A stretch of DNA of 64,000 bases from JAGTVG01 sp963699805. Lineage in GTDB: Bacteria > Bacteroidota > Bacteroidia > Cytophagales > Cyclobacteriaceae. The position numbers were made by a program, and so were the translations under genes. Positions 18,374-26,707 of this stretch are shown piece after piece (the first letter of the stretch is position 1; each line of letters begins with the position of its first letter). The DNA is taken from the NCBI GenBank assembly GCA_963699805.1, contig CAVOVH010000005.1:310001-374000 (forward strand), given 5' to 3'. The notes beneath the pieces are model-generated. The model worked only from the letters and a program-made list of their open reading frames with translations, was not told where the DNA came from and ran no database searches.

Positions 18374-19681
18374 TCAATAGCGATAATAATCAGGTTTAAA
18401 TGGCCCCTTGGTATCAACACCGATATATTCTGCCTGCTCAGGAGTAAGCGTATCCAGTTCGACCCCGATCTTGGCGAGATGCAAACTGGCGACTTTTTCA
18501 TCCAGGTGCTTGGGCAAGGTATATACTACATTTGTATACTGATCATGATGGGCCCACAATTCAATTTGAGCAAGTACCTGATTTGAAAATGAGTTAGACA
18601 TCACAAAGGATGGATGTCCGGTTGCACAACCCAGATTGACCAGCCTTCCTTCAGCAAGCAGAATAATGTCTTTCCCGTCGAAGGAGTACATGTCTACCTG
18701 GGGTTTGATCTGGACTTTTGCATGGCCATGGTTGTTTTTCAGCCAGGCAACATCAATTTCATTATCAAAATGACCTATATTGCAGACCACGGTTTTGTCT
18801 TTCATTAATTTAAAATGCTCCCCGGTAATAATCTTGCAATTTCCAGTGGCTGTCACCACAATATTCGCTTCCGGAATGGCATTTACCATTTTTTTCACTT
18901 CAAAACCGTCCATGGCTGCCTGCAAGGCACATATGGGATCAATTTCGGTAACGATTACCCGAACTCCTGCGCCCCGCAATGACTGGGCAGATCCTTTACC
19001 CACATCACCATATCCTGCCACAACGGCAACTTTTCCGGCCAGCATAAGATCAGTTGCCCTCCTGATCGCATCAACCAGTGATTCACGGCATCCATATTTA
19101 TTATCGAATTTCGATTTAGTGACCGAATCATTCACATTAAAGGCTGGTACCGGGAGGGTCCCTTTTTTCATCCGTTCATACAACCGATGGACCCCGGTGG
19201 TTGTTTCCTCAGAGATTCCCCTAATCTCGCCAACCAGCTCCGGATAATGATCCAGGACCATGTTGGTCAGGTCCCCCCCATCATCGAGGATCATATTGAG
19301 GGGTTTGCCATCCTTAAATGCATACAAGGTCTGCTTGATACACCAATCATACTCTTCTTCCGTTTCTCCCTTCCAGGCAAATACAGGGATCCCTGCTTTT
19401 GCTATGGCAGCCGCCGCATGATCCTGTGTTGAAAAAATATTGCAGGAGGACCAGGCAACTTCAGCACCCAGTATTTTCAGGGTTTCGATCAATACGGCGG
19501 TCTGAATGGTCATGTGCAGACAGCCTCCGATACGCGCTCCTTTCAAAGGTTTCGATTTTCCATATTCTTCCCGAATGGCCATTAAACCGGGCATTTCTGC
19601 TTCGGCCAATTCCATCTCCTTTCTTCCCCAATCAGAAAGCGCGATATCTTTTACTTTATAGGCTAAATCCATTGTTTGCAT
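18374..19681 (-). CDS. ahcY: Adenosylhomocysteinase
   Basis: This 435-residue NAD-dependent enzyme hydrolyses S-adenosylhomocysteine to adenosine and homocysteine in the methyl cycle. Signatures seen are CLHMTIQTAVL, WSSCNIFSTQDHAAAA, FNVNDSVTKSKFDN, the NAD motif VVAGYGDVGKGSA (220-232) and the C-terminal FKPDYYRY. Two ATGs (19681 and 19672) are possible starts. It has its own promoter match and no neighbour reading in the same transcript. No SAH riboswitch structure was recognised in the short leader. Confidence 0.97.
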   Translation of the reverse strand: MQTMDLAYKVKDIALSDWGRKEMELAEAEMPGLMAIREEYGKSKPLKGARIGGCLHMTIQTAVLIETLKILGAEVAWSSCNIFSTQDHAAAAIAKAGIPVFAWKGETEEEYDWCIKQTLYAFKDGKPLNMILDDGGDLTNMVLDHYPELVGEIRGISEETTTGVHRLYERMKKGTLPVPAFNVNDSVTKSKFDNKYGCRESLVDAIRRATDLMLAGKVAVVAGYGDVGKGSAQSLRGAGVRVIVTEIDPICALQAAMDGFEVKKMVNAIPEANIVVTATGNCKIITGEHFKLMKDKTVVCNIGHFDNEIDVAWLKNNHGHAKVQIKPQVDMYSFDGKDIILLAEGRLVNLGCATGHPSFVMSNSFSNQVLAQIELWAHHDQYTNVVYTLPKHLDEKVASLHLAKIGVELDTLTPEQAEYIGVDTKGPFKPDYYRY

Positions 19682-19704
19682 TTATTTTAATTTTTTTTGA
19701 ACAG

Positions 19705-19736
19705 CGAAATTAACACAATTCACCCTTTAAGCCAAA
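19705..19736 (-). promoter_or_regulatory. Predicted ahcY promoter
   Basis: On the minus strand, TTTG (19736-19733), a 20-nt gap and TAATTTCG (19712-19705) fit the Bacteroidota consensus well. The ATG lies 23 nt further on. Confidence 0.5.
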
Positions 19737-19745
19737 AACATGGGC

Positions 19746-20504
19746 CTAGATCAAAAATTTTATTTCCTGAAAATTAAATTTTTTCATTTCCCCATCTATT
19801 CCAACCATCAGCCTCCCAACCTGGTCGATCCCTTCGATCCGACCTTCCGTGGTTTGCCCATTGATCTGGAACTTTATAATTTGACGATATCCATATAACC
19901 TGTTTAAATAATCCGTTTTCAAGCTTTCAAATTTGTGAGTCGATAAATCCATCCATCTGATATCCAGGCTCTTAACCACAAGATTGAGCATTTCATTGAG
20001 ATCGAATGCCCTGGAGAATACCTGGTAAAGTGAGATCGCATTTTCCAACCCGGTGAAATGTACCTGATTGACATTCAAACCAATCCCGATCACCGAGCTG
20101 GAGATCTTTCCAGAAAGGATGCTGTTTTCAATCAATATGCCTCCAATCTTTTTTTGATGATAGTAAAGGTCATTCGGCCATTTAATGGTAAAGGGCTCCG
20201 CTAAATCCAGCAATACATCGGTCAGCGCCAGGGAGGTTACAATGTTTAGGTAAAAATTCTGTTCAGGTTTGAGAAAATCAGGCATCTGGACGAGTGAGAA
20301 TGTCAGGTTCAGACCGGAAGAGGACTCCCAGGTATTGCCCCGCTGTCCTTTTCCGGCTATTTGATGATCCGTCATTACCACGGTTCCAGCGGAAATAAGA
20401 CCTTTCTCAAATAGTTCAGCCGCAATGTCGTTGGTCGAATGACATTTTGGCAGAAAAATGAGCGTCTTCCCTACAAATTCTGTACCATCTGAAATTTTAT
20501 ACAA
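19746..20504 (-). CDS. birA: Biotin--[acetyl-CoA-carboxylase] ligase
   Basis: This 252-residue protein has the catalytic domain of biotin protein ligase: STNDIAAELFEKG, the nucleotide/biotin loop AGKGQRGNTWES, IKWPNDLYY, GGILIEN and VIGIGLNVN. A short C-terminal domain follows. There is no N-terminal helix-turn-helix, so this is the non-repressor form that only biotinylates carrier proteins. A stop codon lies immediately upstream in frame, so translation must use the TTG at 20504 or a later codon. It is divergent from rsfS across only 38 nt. Confidence 0.92.
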   Translation of the reverse strand: MYKISDGTEFVGKTLIFLPKCHSTNDIAAELFEKGLISAGTVVMTDHQIAGKGQRGNTWESSSGLNLTFSLVQMPDFLKPEQNFYLNIVTSLALTDVLLDLAEPFTIKWPNDLYYHQKKIGGILIENSILSGKISSSVIGIGLNVNQVHFTGLENAISLYQVFSRAFDLNEMLNLVVKSLDIRWMDLSTHKFESLKTDYLNRLYGYRQIIKFQINGQTTEGRIEGIDQVGRLMVGIDGEMKKFNFQEIKFLI

Positions 20505-20542
20505 TTATTTTTTAGTAGTTTTACACATACAAAAATGCATCT

Positions 20543-20920
20543 ATGAGAGGAAAAAAAGAATTGATAGATTCTGAAAAACTAAGTGAAATAATAGTGGAAG
20601 GAATGAAGGAAAAAAAAGCACAGGATATCGTAGTAATGGACTTAAGAGAGATAAAAAACGCCATTGCAGATTTTTTTGTGATTTGTTCAGGGACTTCGGA
20701 GACTCAATTAGATGCGATTTCAGATTCAATTGAAGAGTTTGTTTATAAATATGCTCATCAGGAAACATGGCATAAGGAAGGAAAGGAAAATAAGGAATGG
20801 ATTTTGCTGGACTTCGTTGATGTTGTCGCAAATGTATTCAAGAAACAAACGCGAGAATTTTATTCACTGGAACAACTTTGGGGCGATGCTAAATTAACCG
20901 AGGTTGAAAACATTTATTAG
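20543..20920 (+). CDS. rsfS: Ribosomal silencing factor RsfS
   Basis: This 125-residue Iojap/RsfS protein shows VVMDLREIKNAIADFFVICSG, TSETQLDAISDSIEEF, a Trp-containing segment (HKEGKENKEWILLDF) and FYSLEQLWGDA. It binds uL14 on the large ribosomal subunit and blocks subunit joining in slow growth. It lies 60 nt upstream of ftsH on the same strand, a linkage common in Bacteroidota, and likely shares its transcript. Confidence 0.95.
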   Translation: MRGKKELIDSEKLSEIIVEGMKEKKAQDIVVMDLREIKNAIADFFVICSGTSETQLDAISDSIEEFVYKYAHQETWHKEGKENKEWILLDFVDVVANVFKKQTREFYSLEQLWGDAKLTEVENIY

Positions 20921-20980
20921 GATGAACAATAATGCATCAAAATTCGTTAAGAAATCACGAAGAGATGGAGGATAAATTAA

Positions 20981-23086
20981 ATGGCTGATAATAAAAAACC
21001 GAACAATAAAAACCTGCTCCCAAAAACTCCTCAGAAACCAAATTATCAAATCTGGATAATTCTGACCTTGTTTATACTGGTGGTAGTCATCACTTATTTT
21101 AATAAGTCGAACACAATGATCCCGATTACCAAACACCGTTTTGAAAAACTGCTCCTGGCAGGTGATGTGAAAAAGGTAGTGGTAATAACCAATCAGAATG
21201 AGGTTGAAGTTACCTTGAAGGAAGAGGCACTGAATAATGCCAAATATAAAAACGAACTCGAAAAAAAGAATCCTTTTTCCATTAGCGATGGCCCACACTA
21301 CAGCATTAAGATCGTAGATGCGGATAAGTTTACGGACTTTTTTGAAGAAGTTGAAGCCAAACTGCCCGAAGATCAACGGATTGGTTATGAGGTGGAAGAA
21401 CGTTCGGATTTTACGAGCATTTTCTTTCAGTGGGGATTTTTATTCCTGATATTGTTTGGATTCTGGTTCCTGATGCGTCGGATGACAGGAGGGGGTGGAC
21501 CTGGAGGCCAGATCTTTAATATCGGTAAATCGAAGGCTGCACTTTTTGATGCCGAAGCAAAAGTGAAGGTTACTTTTGAAGATGTAGCAGGCCTTGAGGA
21601 GGCGAAGGAAGAAGTGAAAGAAATTGTTGACTTTTTAAAAACTCCGGCAAAATTCACCAAATTGGGCGGAAAGATCCCCAAAGGTGCCTTATTGGTAGGA
21701 CCTCCGGGCACCGGAAAAACGCTTCTCGCGAAAGCAGTTGCCGGAGAAGCTGCCGTGCCGTTCTTTTCGCTTTCGGGAAGTGATTTTGTTGAAATGTTTG
21801 TAGGAGTCGGGGCCGCCAGGGTTCGCGATCTGTTCAAACAGGCAAAGGAAAAGGCACCCTGTATCGTATTTATAGATGAAATTGATGCCATTGGAAGATC
21901 GAGGGGGAAAGGCCAGTTGCCTGGGTCCAACGATGAACGTGAGAACACACTGAACTCACTCCTGGTTGAAATGGATGGATTTTCAACCGATTCAGGGGTG
22001 ATCATACTTGCCGCCACCAACAGACCTGATGTACTCGATATGGCGTTGCTGCGTCCGGGAAGATTCGACCGACAGATCAGCATTGATAAACCGGATATGG
22101 TGGGTAGGGAAGCAATCTTCAGAGTGCATCTGAAGCCATTAAAACTGGATAAAAATGTGGATCCAAGGAGATTGGCTGCCCAGACACCCGGGTTTGCAGG
22201 GGCAGAGATTGCCAATGTTTGTAATGAAGCTGCCTTAATCGCTGCAAGAAAGGATAAAAAAGCAGTCGATGAACCTGATTTTCATGATGCCATCGACCGG
22301 GTCATCGGAGGACTCGAGAAAAAGAATAAGATAATTTCTCCGGAAGAGAAAAAGATTGTAGCCTTTCATGAGGCGGGCCATGCTGTGGCCGGGTGGTTCC
22401 TGGAACATGCCGATCCGTTGGTTAAGGTAAGCATCGTTCCCCGGGGTGTGGCTGCATTGGGTTATGCCCAATATCTTCCCAAGGAACAATTTTTATATCA
22501 GACAGAACAACTGCTTGATGAAATGTGCATGGCTTTGGGCGGTCGGGCTTCTGAAGAAATTATCCTAAGCAAAATTTCAACCGGGGCCCTGAGTGATCTT
22601 GAACGGGTCACGAAAGTAGCCTACAGCATGGTGACCATTTATGGTATGAATGGAAAAATCGGGAATATATCATTTTATGATTCAAAACAATCCGATTATA
22701 GCTTTACCAAACCCTATTCTGAAGCCACCGCTGAAACCATCGACGAGGAGGTACGTCTGCTGGTTGAATCCTGCTATCAAAGAACTAAGGATCTTTTGAA
22801 AAAGAAGAAAAAGGAACTTGAAATTGTGGCTAACGAACTCCTTAAAAAAGAAATCATTTTCCAATCGGATCTTGAAAAACTCATTGGTAAACGACCTTTC
22901 AGTAAGCCAACGACCTATGAGGCGTATACAAAAAGTTTAGATAATGAGGTTAAGAAATCAGGTGATGTAGATAAACAATCTAAAGACGAGAAATCCCTAA
23001 AACCTGAGAATGGTGAAGAAGAGGCTGATAAAAAAGAAAAACCGGATGAAGTAGAAGAATTCACCAAAAGTGAGAAAACTGATTAA
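20981..23086 (+). CDS. ftsH: ATP-dependent zinc metalloprotease FtsH
   Basis: This 701-residue membrane AAA+ protease has TM1 at about 23-40, a periplasmic domain, TM2 at about 147-165, and the AAA module with Walker A GPPGTGKT (240-247), Walker B IVFIDEIDAIG (about 296-304) and the SRH (AATNRPDVLDMALLRPGRFDR). The zinc-protease motif HEAGH is at 463-467. The last 60 or so residues are a low-complexity charged tail rich in K, E and D. FtsH degrades membrane and regulatory proteins. A hairpin terminator follows the stop codon. Confidence 0.97.
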   Translation: MADNKKPNNKNLLPKTPQKPNYQIWIILTLFILVVVITYFNKSNTMIPITKHRFEKLLLAGDVKKVVVITNQNEVEVTLKEEALNNAKYKNELEKKNPFSISDGPHYSIKIVDADKFTDFFEEVEAKLPEDQRIGYEVEERSDFTSIFFQWGFLFLILFGFWFLMRRMTGGGGPGGQIFNIGKSKAALFDAEAKVKVTFEDVAGLEEAKEEVKEIVDFLKTPAKFTKLGGKIPKGALLVGPPGTGKTLLAKAVAGEAAVPFFSLSGSDFVEMFVGVGAARVRDLFKQAKEKAPCIVFIDEIDAIGRSRGKGQLPGSNDERENTLNSLLVEMDGFSTDSGVIILAATNRPDVLDMALLRPGRFDRQISIDKPDMVGREAIFRVHLKPLKLDKNVDPRRLAAQTPGFAGAEIANVCNEAALIAARKDKKAVDEPDFHDAIDRVIGGLEKKNKIISPEEKKIVAFHEAGHAVAGWFLEHADPLVKVSIVPRGVAALGYAQYLPKEQFLYQTEQLLDEMCMALGGRASEEIILSKISTGALSDLERVTKVAYSMVTIYGMNGKIGNISFYDSKQSDYSFTKPYSEATAETIDEEVRLLVESCYQRTKDLLKKKKKELEIVANELLKKEIIFQSDLEKLIGKRPFSKPTTYEAYTKSLDNEVKKSGDVDKQSKDEKSLKPENGEEEADKKEKPDEVEEFTKSEKTD

Positions 23087-23096
23087 TTAATAAAAC

Positions 23097-23121
23097 ACCG
23101 CCGTTGTTGACGGGGTTTTTT
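23097..23121 (+). terminator. Intrinsic terminator after ftsH
   Basis: ACC-CCGT (with one bulged G) pairs with ACGG-GGT around a 5-nt loop and is followed by six T. It overlaps the promoter of the next gene. Confidence 0.65.
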
Positions 23122-23132
23122 GCCTATATTTG
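23104..23132 (+). promoter_or_regulatory. Predicted promoter of the lpxH-like gene
   Basis: TATATTTG at 23125-23132 is an exact TAnnTTTG, with TTG at 23104-23106 about 18 nt upstream. The likely start of transcription is only a few bases before the ATG at 23144, so the mRNA leader is very short or absent. It is embedded in the ftsH terminator. Confidence 0.5.
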
Positions 23133-23143
23133 CGCTGTTTCTC

Positions 23144-23920
23144 ATGTCCGAGCGCATAGACGATATCACAATACCTGAAGGAAAAAAAATTTATTTTGCT
23201 TCCGATTTTCATCTAGGGGTCCCTTCGTTTGATGAAAGTCTGCACCGGGAGAGAAAAGTGGTTTCGTGGCTTTCATCCATTCAGCATTCCGCTTCACACA
23301 TTTTCATCCTGGGAGATATCTTCGATTTCTGGTTTGAATACAAGTATACAGTGCCGAAAGGATTTGTGAGAATACTTGGAAAATTCATGGAACTCCGCGA
23401 CCAGGGTATCCCGATTACTTTTTTCACAGGAAATCATGACCTGTGGATGTTCGATTATTTTCAAAATGAATTTGACATCCAGGTATTTAAAAATCCAGTC
23501 TCTGTAAATATCCAGCATAAAAAATTCTTTATCGGGCATGGCGATGGATTGGGGCCAGGTGACCGGAAATATAAACTGATTAAAAAGATATTTAAAAATA
23601 AAACAGCCCAGGGGATCTTTCAGTGGATTCACCCGAATCTTGGGATCGGATTGGCTCGGTATTGGTCAAAAAAAAGCCGGATAAAAAACTTCTCAAGGGA
23701 TCAGGACTTTTGGGGAGACGAGGAGTGGCTCGTCCAGTTCTGTAAGAACCAAGAGAAGATAGAACATCACGACATTTATATTTTTGGACACCGCCATTTA
23801 CCGCTGAATATGGAGATCAGTCAAAAAAGCCGGTACATCAATATCGGTGACTGGATCAGCTCTTTTACCTTTGCTGAATTTGATGGAGGAGAAGTTTTTT
23901 TGAAAAACTATGAAAAATGA
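23144..23920 (+). CDS. UDP-2,3-diacylglucosamine diphosphatase-like metallophosphoesterase
   Basis: I use the ATG at 23144; an upstream in-frame TTG sits inside the promoter. The 258-residue product has the calcineurin-type phosphoesterase motifs SDFHLGVP, GDIFDFWFEY, TGNHDLW, GHGDGLGPGD and FGHRHLP, which supply the metal ligands. Sequence order and length fit the LpxH branch, which removes UMP from UDP-diacylglucosamine in lipid A synthesis at the inner membrane. Its stop overlaps the start of the next gene by 4 nt (ATGA). Confidence 0.85.
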   Translation: MSERIDDITIPEGKKIYFASDFHLGVPSFDESLHRERKVVSWLSSIQHSASHIFILGDIFDFWFEYKYTVPKGFVRILGKFMELRDQGIPITFFTGNHDLWMFDYFQNEFDIQVFKNPVSVNIQHKKFFIGHGDGLGPGDRKYKLIKKIFKNKTAQGIFQWIHPNLGIGLARYWSKKSRIKNFSRDQDFWGDEEWLVQFCKNQEKIEHHDIYIFGHRHLPLNMEISQKSRYINIGDWISSFTFAEFDGGEVFLKNYEK

Positions 23921-24711
23921 TCTCCCGCTTCACGATAGGTCTTTTCTTCTGGATTTTTGTCATACAAGGATTGGCCCTGTGCCAGGAAGAGGTGATTTCA
24001 ATGGAAGGGATCACGGACGCCGAATTTGATTTACAGGGCAATCTCTATCTTTCTGCCATGGAGGGCTCAATCATTAAATTTGATACCTCATATCATAAAT
24101 TGGTTGCCTACACGACCGAAAAGATGATACCAGTGACTTCCCTTGATGTCACAAACCGTTTCAGGATATTTGGATATTATAAAAACAACCAGTCTTATAT
24201 TCTACTCGATCAGAATTTTAAGATCCTGAATGAAAACTCGATGGATCCCCGGTTGGTTGGAAATGGGGTAGCCGCCTGCTACGCTTCAGATCATACGATC
24301 TGGATCTTTGATGATTTAGATTTTTCCATTAAAAAATTAAACCCCTCGTTAAATCAGGTGATCATCGATATCCAATTACCATTACTCGTCGAAGCAAACC
24401 AGTTTGTCATTATCCAGCTGGAAGAATACCAGAACAGGATATACGTTAATAATCTCGGGAATGGGGTATATGTATTCGATACATTCGGGAATTTCCTGAA
24501 GGAGCTTAAAATTTCTACCAGGCATATTTTCAAAATTTTTAATGAGAAATTGTATTATATTGACCATTCCAGGATCAAATCCATTCATATCTATACAAAC
24601 GATACGGAGATCCTCCCTGAGATTCAAAACCCTGACAATCTACTGACAGTTCTGATCAATAACCTTCAAATGGTTTTGATTTATCCGGATTGCGTACGAC
24701 GGATTAAATGA
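23917..24711 (+). CDS. Hypothetical exported protein, possible beta-propeller
   Basis: This 264-residue protein is of unrecognised family. It has an N-terminal signal peptide (TIGLFFWIFVIQGLALCQ) and short repeated beta-strand units (GNLYLSAMEGSIIKFD, RIYVNNLGNGVYVFDTFGNFLKE, KLYYIDHSRIKSIHI), which suggest a small beta-propeller. It is translationally coupled to the LpxH-like gene by a 4-nt overlap, so it may serve the envelope. No catalytic residues are seen. Confidence 0.75.
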   Translation: MISRFTIGLFFWIFVIQGLALCQEEVISMEGITDAEFDLQGNLYLSAMEGSIIKFDTSYHKLVAYTTEKMIPVTSLDVTNRFRIFGYYKNNQSYILLDQNFKILNENSMDPRLVGNGVAACYASDHTIWIFDDLDFSIKKLNPSLNQVIIDIQLPLLVEANQFVIIQLEEYQNRIYVNNLGNGVYVFDTFGNFLKELKISTRHIFKIFNEKLYYIDHSRIKSIHIYTNDTEILPEIQNPDNLLTVLINNLQMVLIYPDCVRRIK

Positions 24712-24841
24712 GGTAGCTGTAATATTTATCGCTGCTTCAATAAAAAAAACAAATACTTGCCTTTATAATTGTACCCTCTTAATTTAGATTCCTGCATTGA
24801 ATTATACTTGATGCATGGATTAACATTCAGATTATTGAAAA

Positions 24842-26521
24842 ATGAGTGAATTTAATTGGTATAAAAATTATCCCCCTGGTATTGAATACAATATTGATCC
24901 TACCCGTTACACTTCCGTTCCTGAATTGCTTGAACGAAGCGTCGGCAAATATGGAGACAAAACGGCCTACATCAATTTCGGTAAAAAATTATCTTTTCAT
25001 GACCTGGATCAGTTATCAGCAGACTTTGCTGCTTATCTTCAAAACAGCGGCCTGAATCCTGGGGATAGAATTGCTATCCAGATGCCGAATGTATTGCAGT
25101 ATCCGGTTGTTCTTTTTGGTGCCTTGCGGGCAGGCTTAATTGTGGTGAACACCAATCCCCTTTACACCTCCCGGGAAATGGAACATCAGTTTAAAGATGC
25201 TGGGGTTAAGGCCATTGTGATCCTGGCCAATTTTGCTTCCAACCTTGAAAGAATATTGTCCAAAACAAATATACAACACGTTTTTATCACTGAAATGGGT
25301 GATCTCATTGGAGGCTTTAAGGGAGATTTAATCAATTTCATTGTGAAACATGTAAAAAAAATGGTCCCTGCTTACAATATTCCCATGGGCTTAAAATTAA
25401 AGAAGATCCTGAAAGAAGGCCATAAACTAAAATTTTCTCCTCCGCAAATCAAAAATTCCGACATTGCTTTTCTTCAGTATACAGGGGGAACGACCGGTGC
25501 ATCCATGGGGGCGGTCTTAACACATCAGAACATCATCAGCAACATGCTTCAGATCCGTGAATGGATGAAGCCAAGGTTAAAGGAACTTGAAGAAGTCGCC
25601 ATCACTGCCCTTCCGCTTTATCACATTTTTGCCCTGACGGTAAATTGTCTCTGTATGCTGCAGTTGGGTGCTGAGAATATTCTTATTACAAACCCTAGGG
25701 ATCTGGACGGTTTTTTGAAGGAATTGAAGAAATATCCTTTCACATTTATCACCGGAGTAAATACACTCTTCAATGGAATGCTCAACCATCCGAAAATCCG
25801 GGAAGTGAATTTTGACAACCTGAAGGTATCCGTTGGGGGGGGAATGGCAGTCCAGCAATCCGTGGCTGAAAAATGGGAAAAAATAACGAATTGTCCCCTG
25901 GTGGAAGGATATGGATTATCAGAAACTTCACCCGTACTTTCGTGTAATCCCATCGATGGCAGTCATCGTAATGGCACCATCGGTCTTCCCGTATCCAGTA
26001 CAGAAATGACCGTAATGGATGAGGAGGGTAAAAAAGTGGAATTGGGCATGGCTGGTGAAATCTGTGCGAGAGGCCCTCAGGTAATGAAAGGATATTGGAA
26101 CAGGGAAACGGATACAAAAAATGCATTCTTTGAGGGGAACTGGTTCCGGACGGGAGATATCGGTCTGATCGATAATGACGGATTCTTTAAAATTATCGAC
26201 CGCAAGAAAGACATGATCCTGGTTTCAGGCTTTAATGTTTATCCCAATGAAATTGAAGAGGTCGTTTCACAACTCGATGGGATCCAGGAAGTGGCTGCCA
26301 TCGGCGTCCCGGATGAAAAATCCTCAGAAGCTGTAAAATTATATGTAGTGAGGAAAGACCCGGCCATTACCCCGGAAAAGATCATTAAACACTGTAGGGA
26401 AAACCTGACCAATTACAAAATCCCAAAAAAAATTGAATTTGTCGAAGAACTTCCGAAATCGAATGTAGGAAAAATATTAAGGAGAATCCTGAGGGAAAAA
26501 GAACTCGTCAATATGACATAA
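24842..26521 (+). CDS. fadD: Long-chain fatty-acid--CoA ligase
   Basis: This 559-residue ANL-superfamily enzyme activates fatty acids as acyl-AMP and then acyl-CoA. Motifs are the P-loop-like A3 (YTGGTTGASMGAVLTH, 213-228), A5 (EGYGLSETSPVLSCNP), A7-A8 (WFRTGDIGLIDNDGFFKIIDR, split here as WFRTGDIG and FFKIIDRKKD) and the A10 lysine (PKSNVGKILRR). The motif A3 lysine normally found after TGGTTGxx is Met222 here. It overlaps, at its stop codon, the U-run of the terminator of a minus-strand RNA gene. Length is normal and the reading frame is clean. Confidence 0.92.
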   Translation: MSEFNWYKNYPPGIEYNIDPTRYTSVPELLERSVGKYGDKTAYINFGKKLSFHDLDQLSADFAAYLQNSGLNPGDRIAIQMPNVLQYPVVLFGALRAGLIVVNTNPLYTSREMEHQFKDAGVKAIVILANFASNLERILSKTNIQHVFITEMGDLIGGFKGDLINFIVKHVKKMVPAYNIPMGLKLKKILKEGHKLKFSPPQIKNSDIAFLQYTGGTTGASMGAVLTHQNIISNMLQIREWMKPRLKELEEVAITALPLYHIFALTVNCLCMLQLGAENILITNPRDLDGFLKELKKYPFTFITGVNTLFNGMLNHPKIREVNFDNLKVSVGGGMAVQQSVAEKWEKITNCPLVEGYGLSETSPVLSCNPIDGSHRNGTIGLPVSSTEMTVMDEEGKKVELGMAGEICARGPQVMKGYWNRETDTKNAFFEGNWFRTGDIGLIDNDGFFKIIDRKKDMILVSGFNVYPNEIEEVVSQLDGIQEVAAIGVPDEKSSEAVKLYVVRKDPAITPEKIIKHCRENLTNYKIPKKIEFVEELPKSNVGKILRRILREKELVNMT

Positions 26522-26544
26522 AAAAGCCCCGATTGACCGGGGCT
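26519..26544 (-). terminator. Intrinsic terminator of the tRNA-like RNA gene
   Basis: On the minus strand a perfect 7-bp stem (AGCCCCG/CGGGGCT) with a 6-nt loop is followed by six T, starting 4 nt after the RNA 3' end. On the plus strand there is no T-run, so the terminator belongs to the minus-strand RNA, not to fadD. Confidence 0.85.
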
Positions 26545-26548
26545 GTTG

Positions 26549-26672
26549 CTGTAGGGGAAGGAGTCGAACCTTCAAAGGGCGGTTAGCAAGTTGTCTGATC
26601 AACACAATTGTTTATTCCGTAATCCCCACCCCCGAGACAGGAGGGCATGGCTGCCAATTTCATCACCCTACA
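26549..26672 (-). ncRNA. tRNA-like RNA with a very long variable region
   Basis: Reading the minus strand from 26672: 7-nt acceptor strand TGTAGGG, then TG, then a D arm (ATG, loop AAATTGGCAGC, CAT) that is close to bacterial tRNA-Leu. Next come G26, an anticodon stem CCCTC/GGGGG and a 7-nt loop CTGTCTC with apparent anticodon GTC (26638-26636). A variable region of about 55 nt (26628-26574) precedes a perfect T arm (GAAGG, TTCGACT, CCTTC) and the acceptor partner CCCTACA (26556-26550), with discriminator G at 26549. The acceptor stem is perfect over 7 bp. Total length is about 124 nt against 75-95 for normal tRNAs. The start base (T), U at position 37 and GUC in a class II body are all unusual. 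CCA is not encoded. It may be a divergent tRNA, a tRNA-derived regulatory RNA or a pseudo-tRNA. Confidence 0.7.
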
Positions 26673-26699
26673 AGAACGATATTCAACGAATGAACATGA

Positions 26700-26707
26700 C
26701 AAATTTA
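26700..26707 (-). promoter_or_regulatory. Predicted -7 box of the tRNA-like RNA gene
   Basis: TAAATTTG on the minus strand is an exact TAnnTTTG match. Transcription would start about 20 nt before the RNA 5' end, leaving a short 5' leader for RNase P. No good -33 box is visible. Confidence 0.5.

Noticed and set aside
18780..19247. A 155-codon plus-strand open frame inside ahcY
   Set aside because: It is antisense to the well-conserved ahcY and has no promoter or family signal.
21427..22215. A 262-codon minus-strand open frame inside ftsH
   Set aside because: It is the complement of the AAA domain of FtsH, has a serine/proline-rich composition typical of antisense frames and no family motif.
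26549..26672. tmRNA, SRP RNA or tRNA-Sec as the identity of the RNA
   Set aside because: Too short and lacking a tag reading frame for tmRNA; no GGAAG-type apical motif for SRP RNA; the acceptor stem is 7 bp, the anticodon loop does not show TCA and the D stem is too short for tRNA-Sec.
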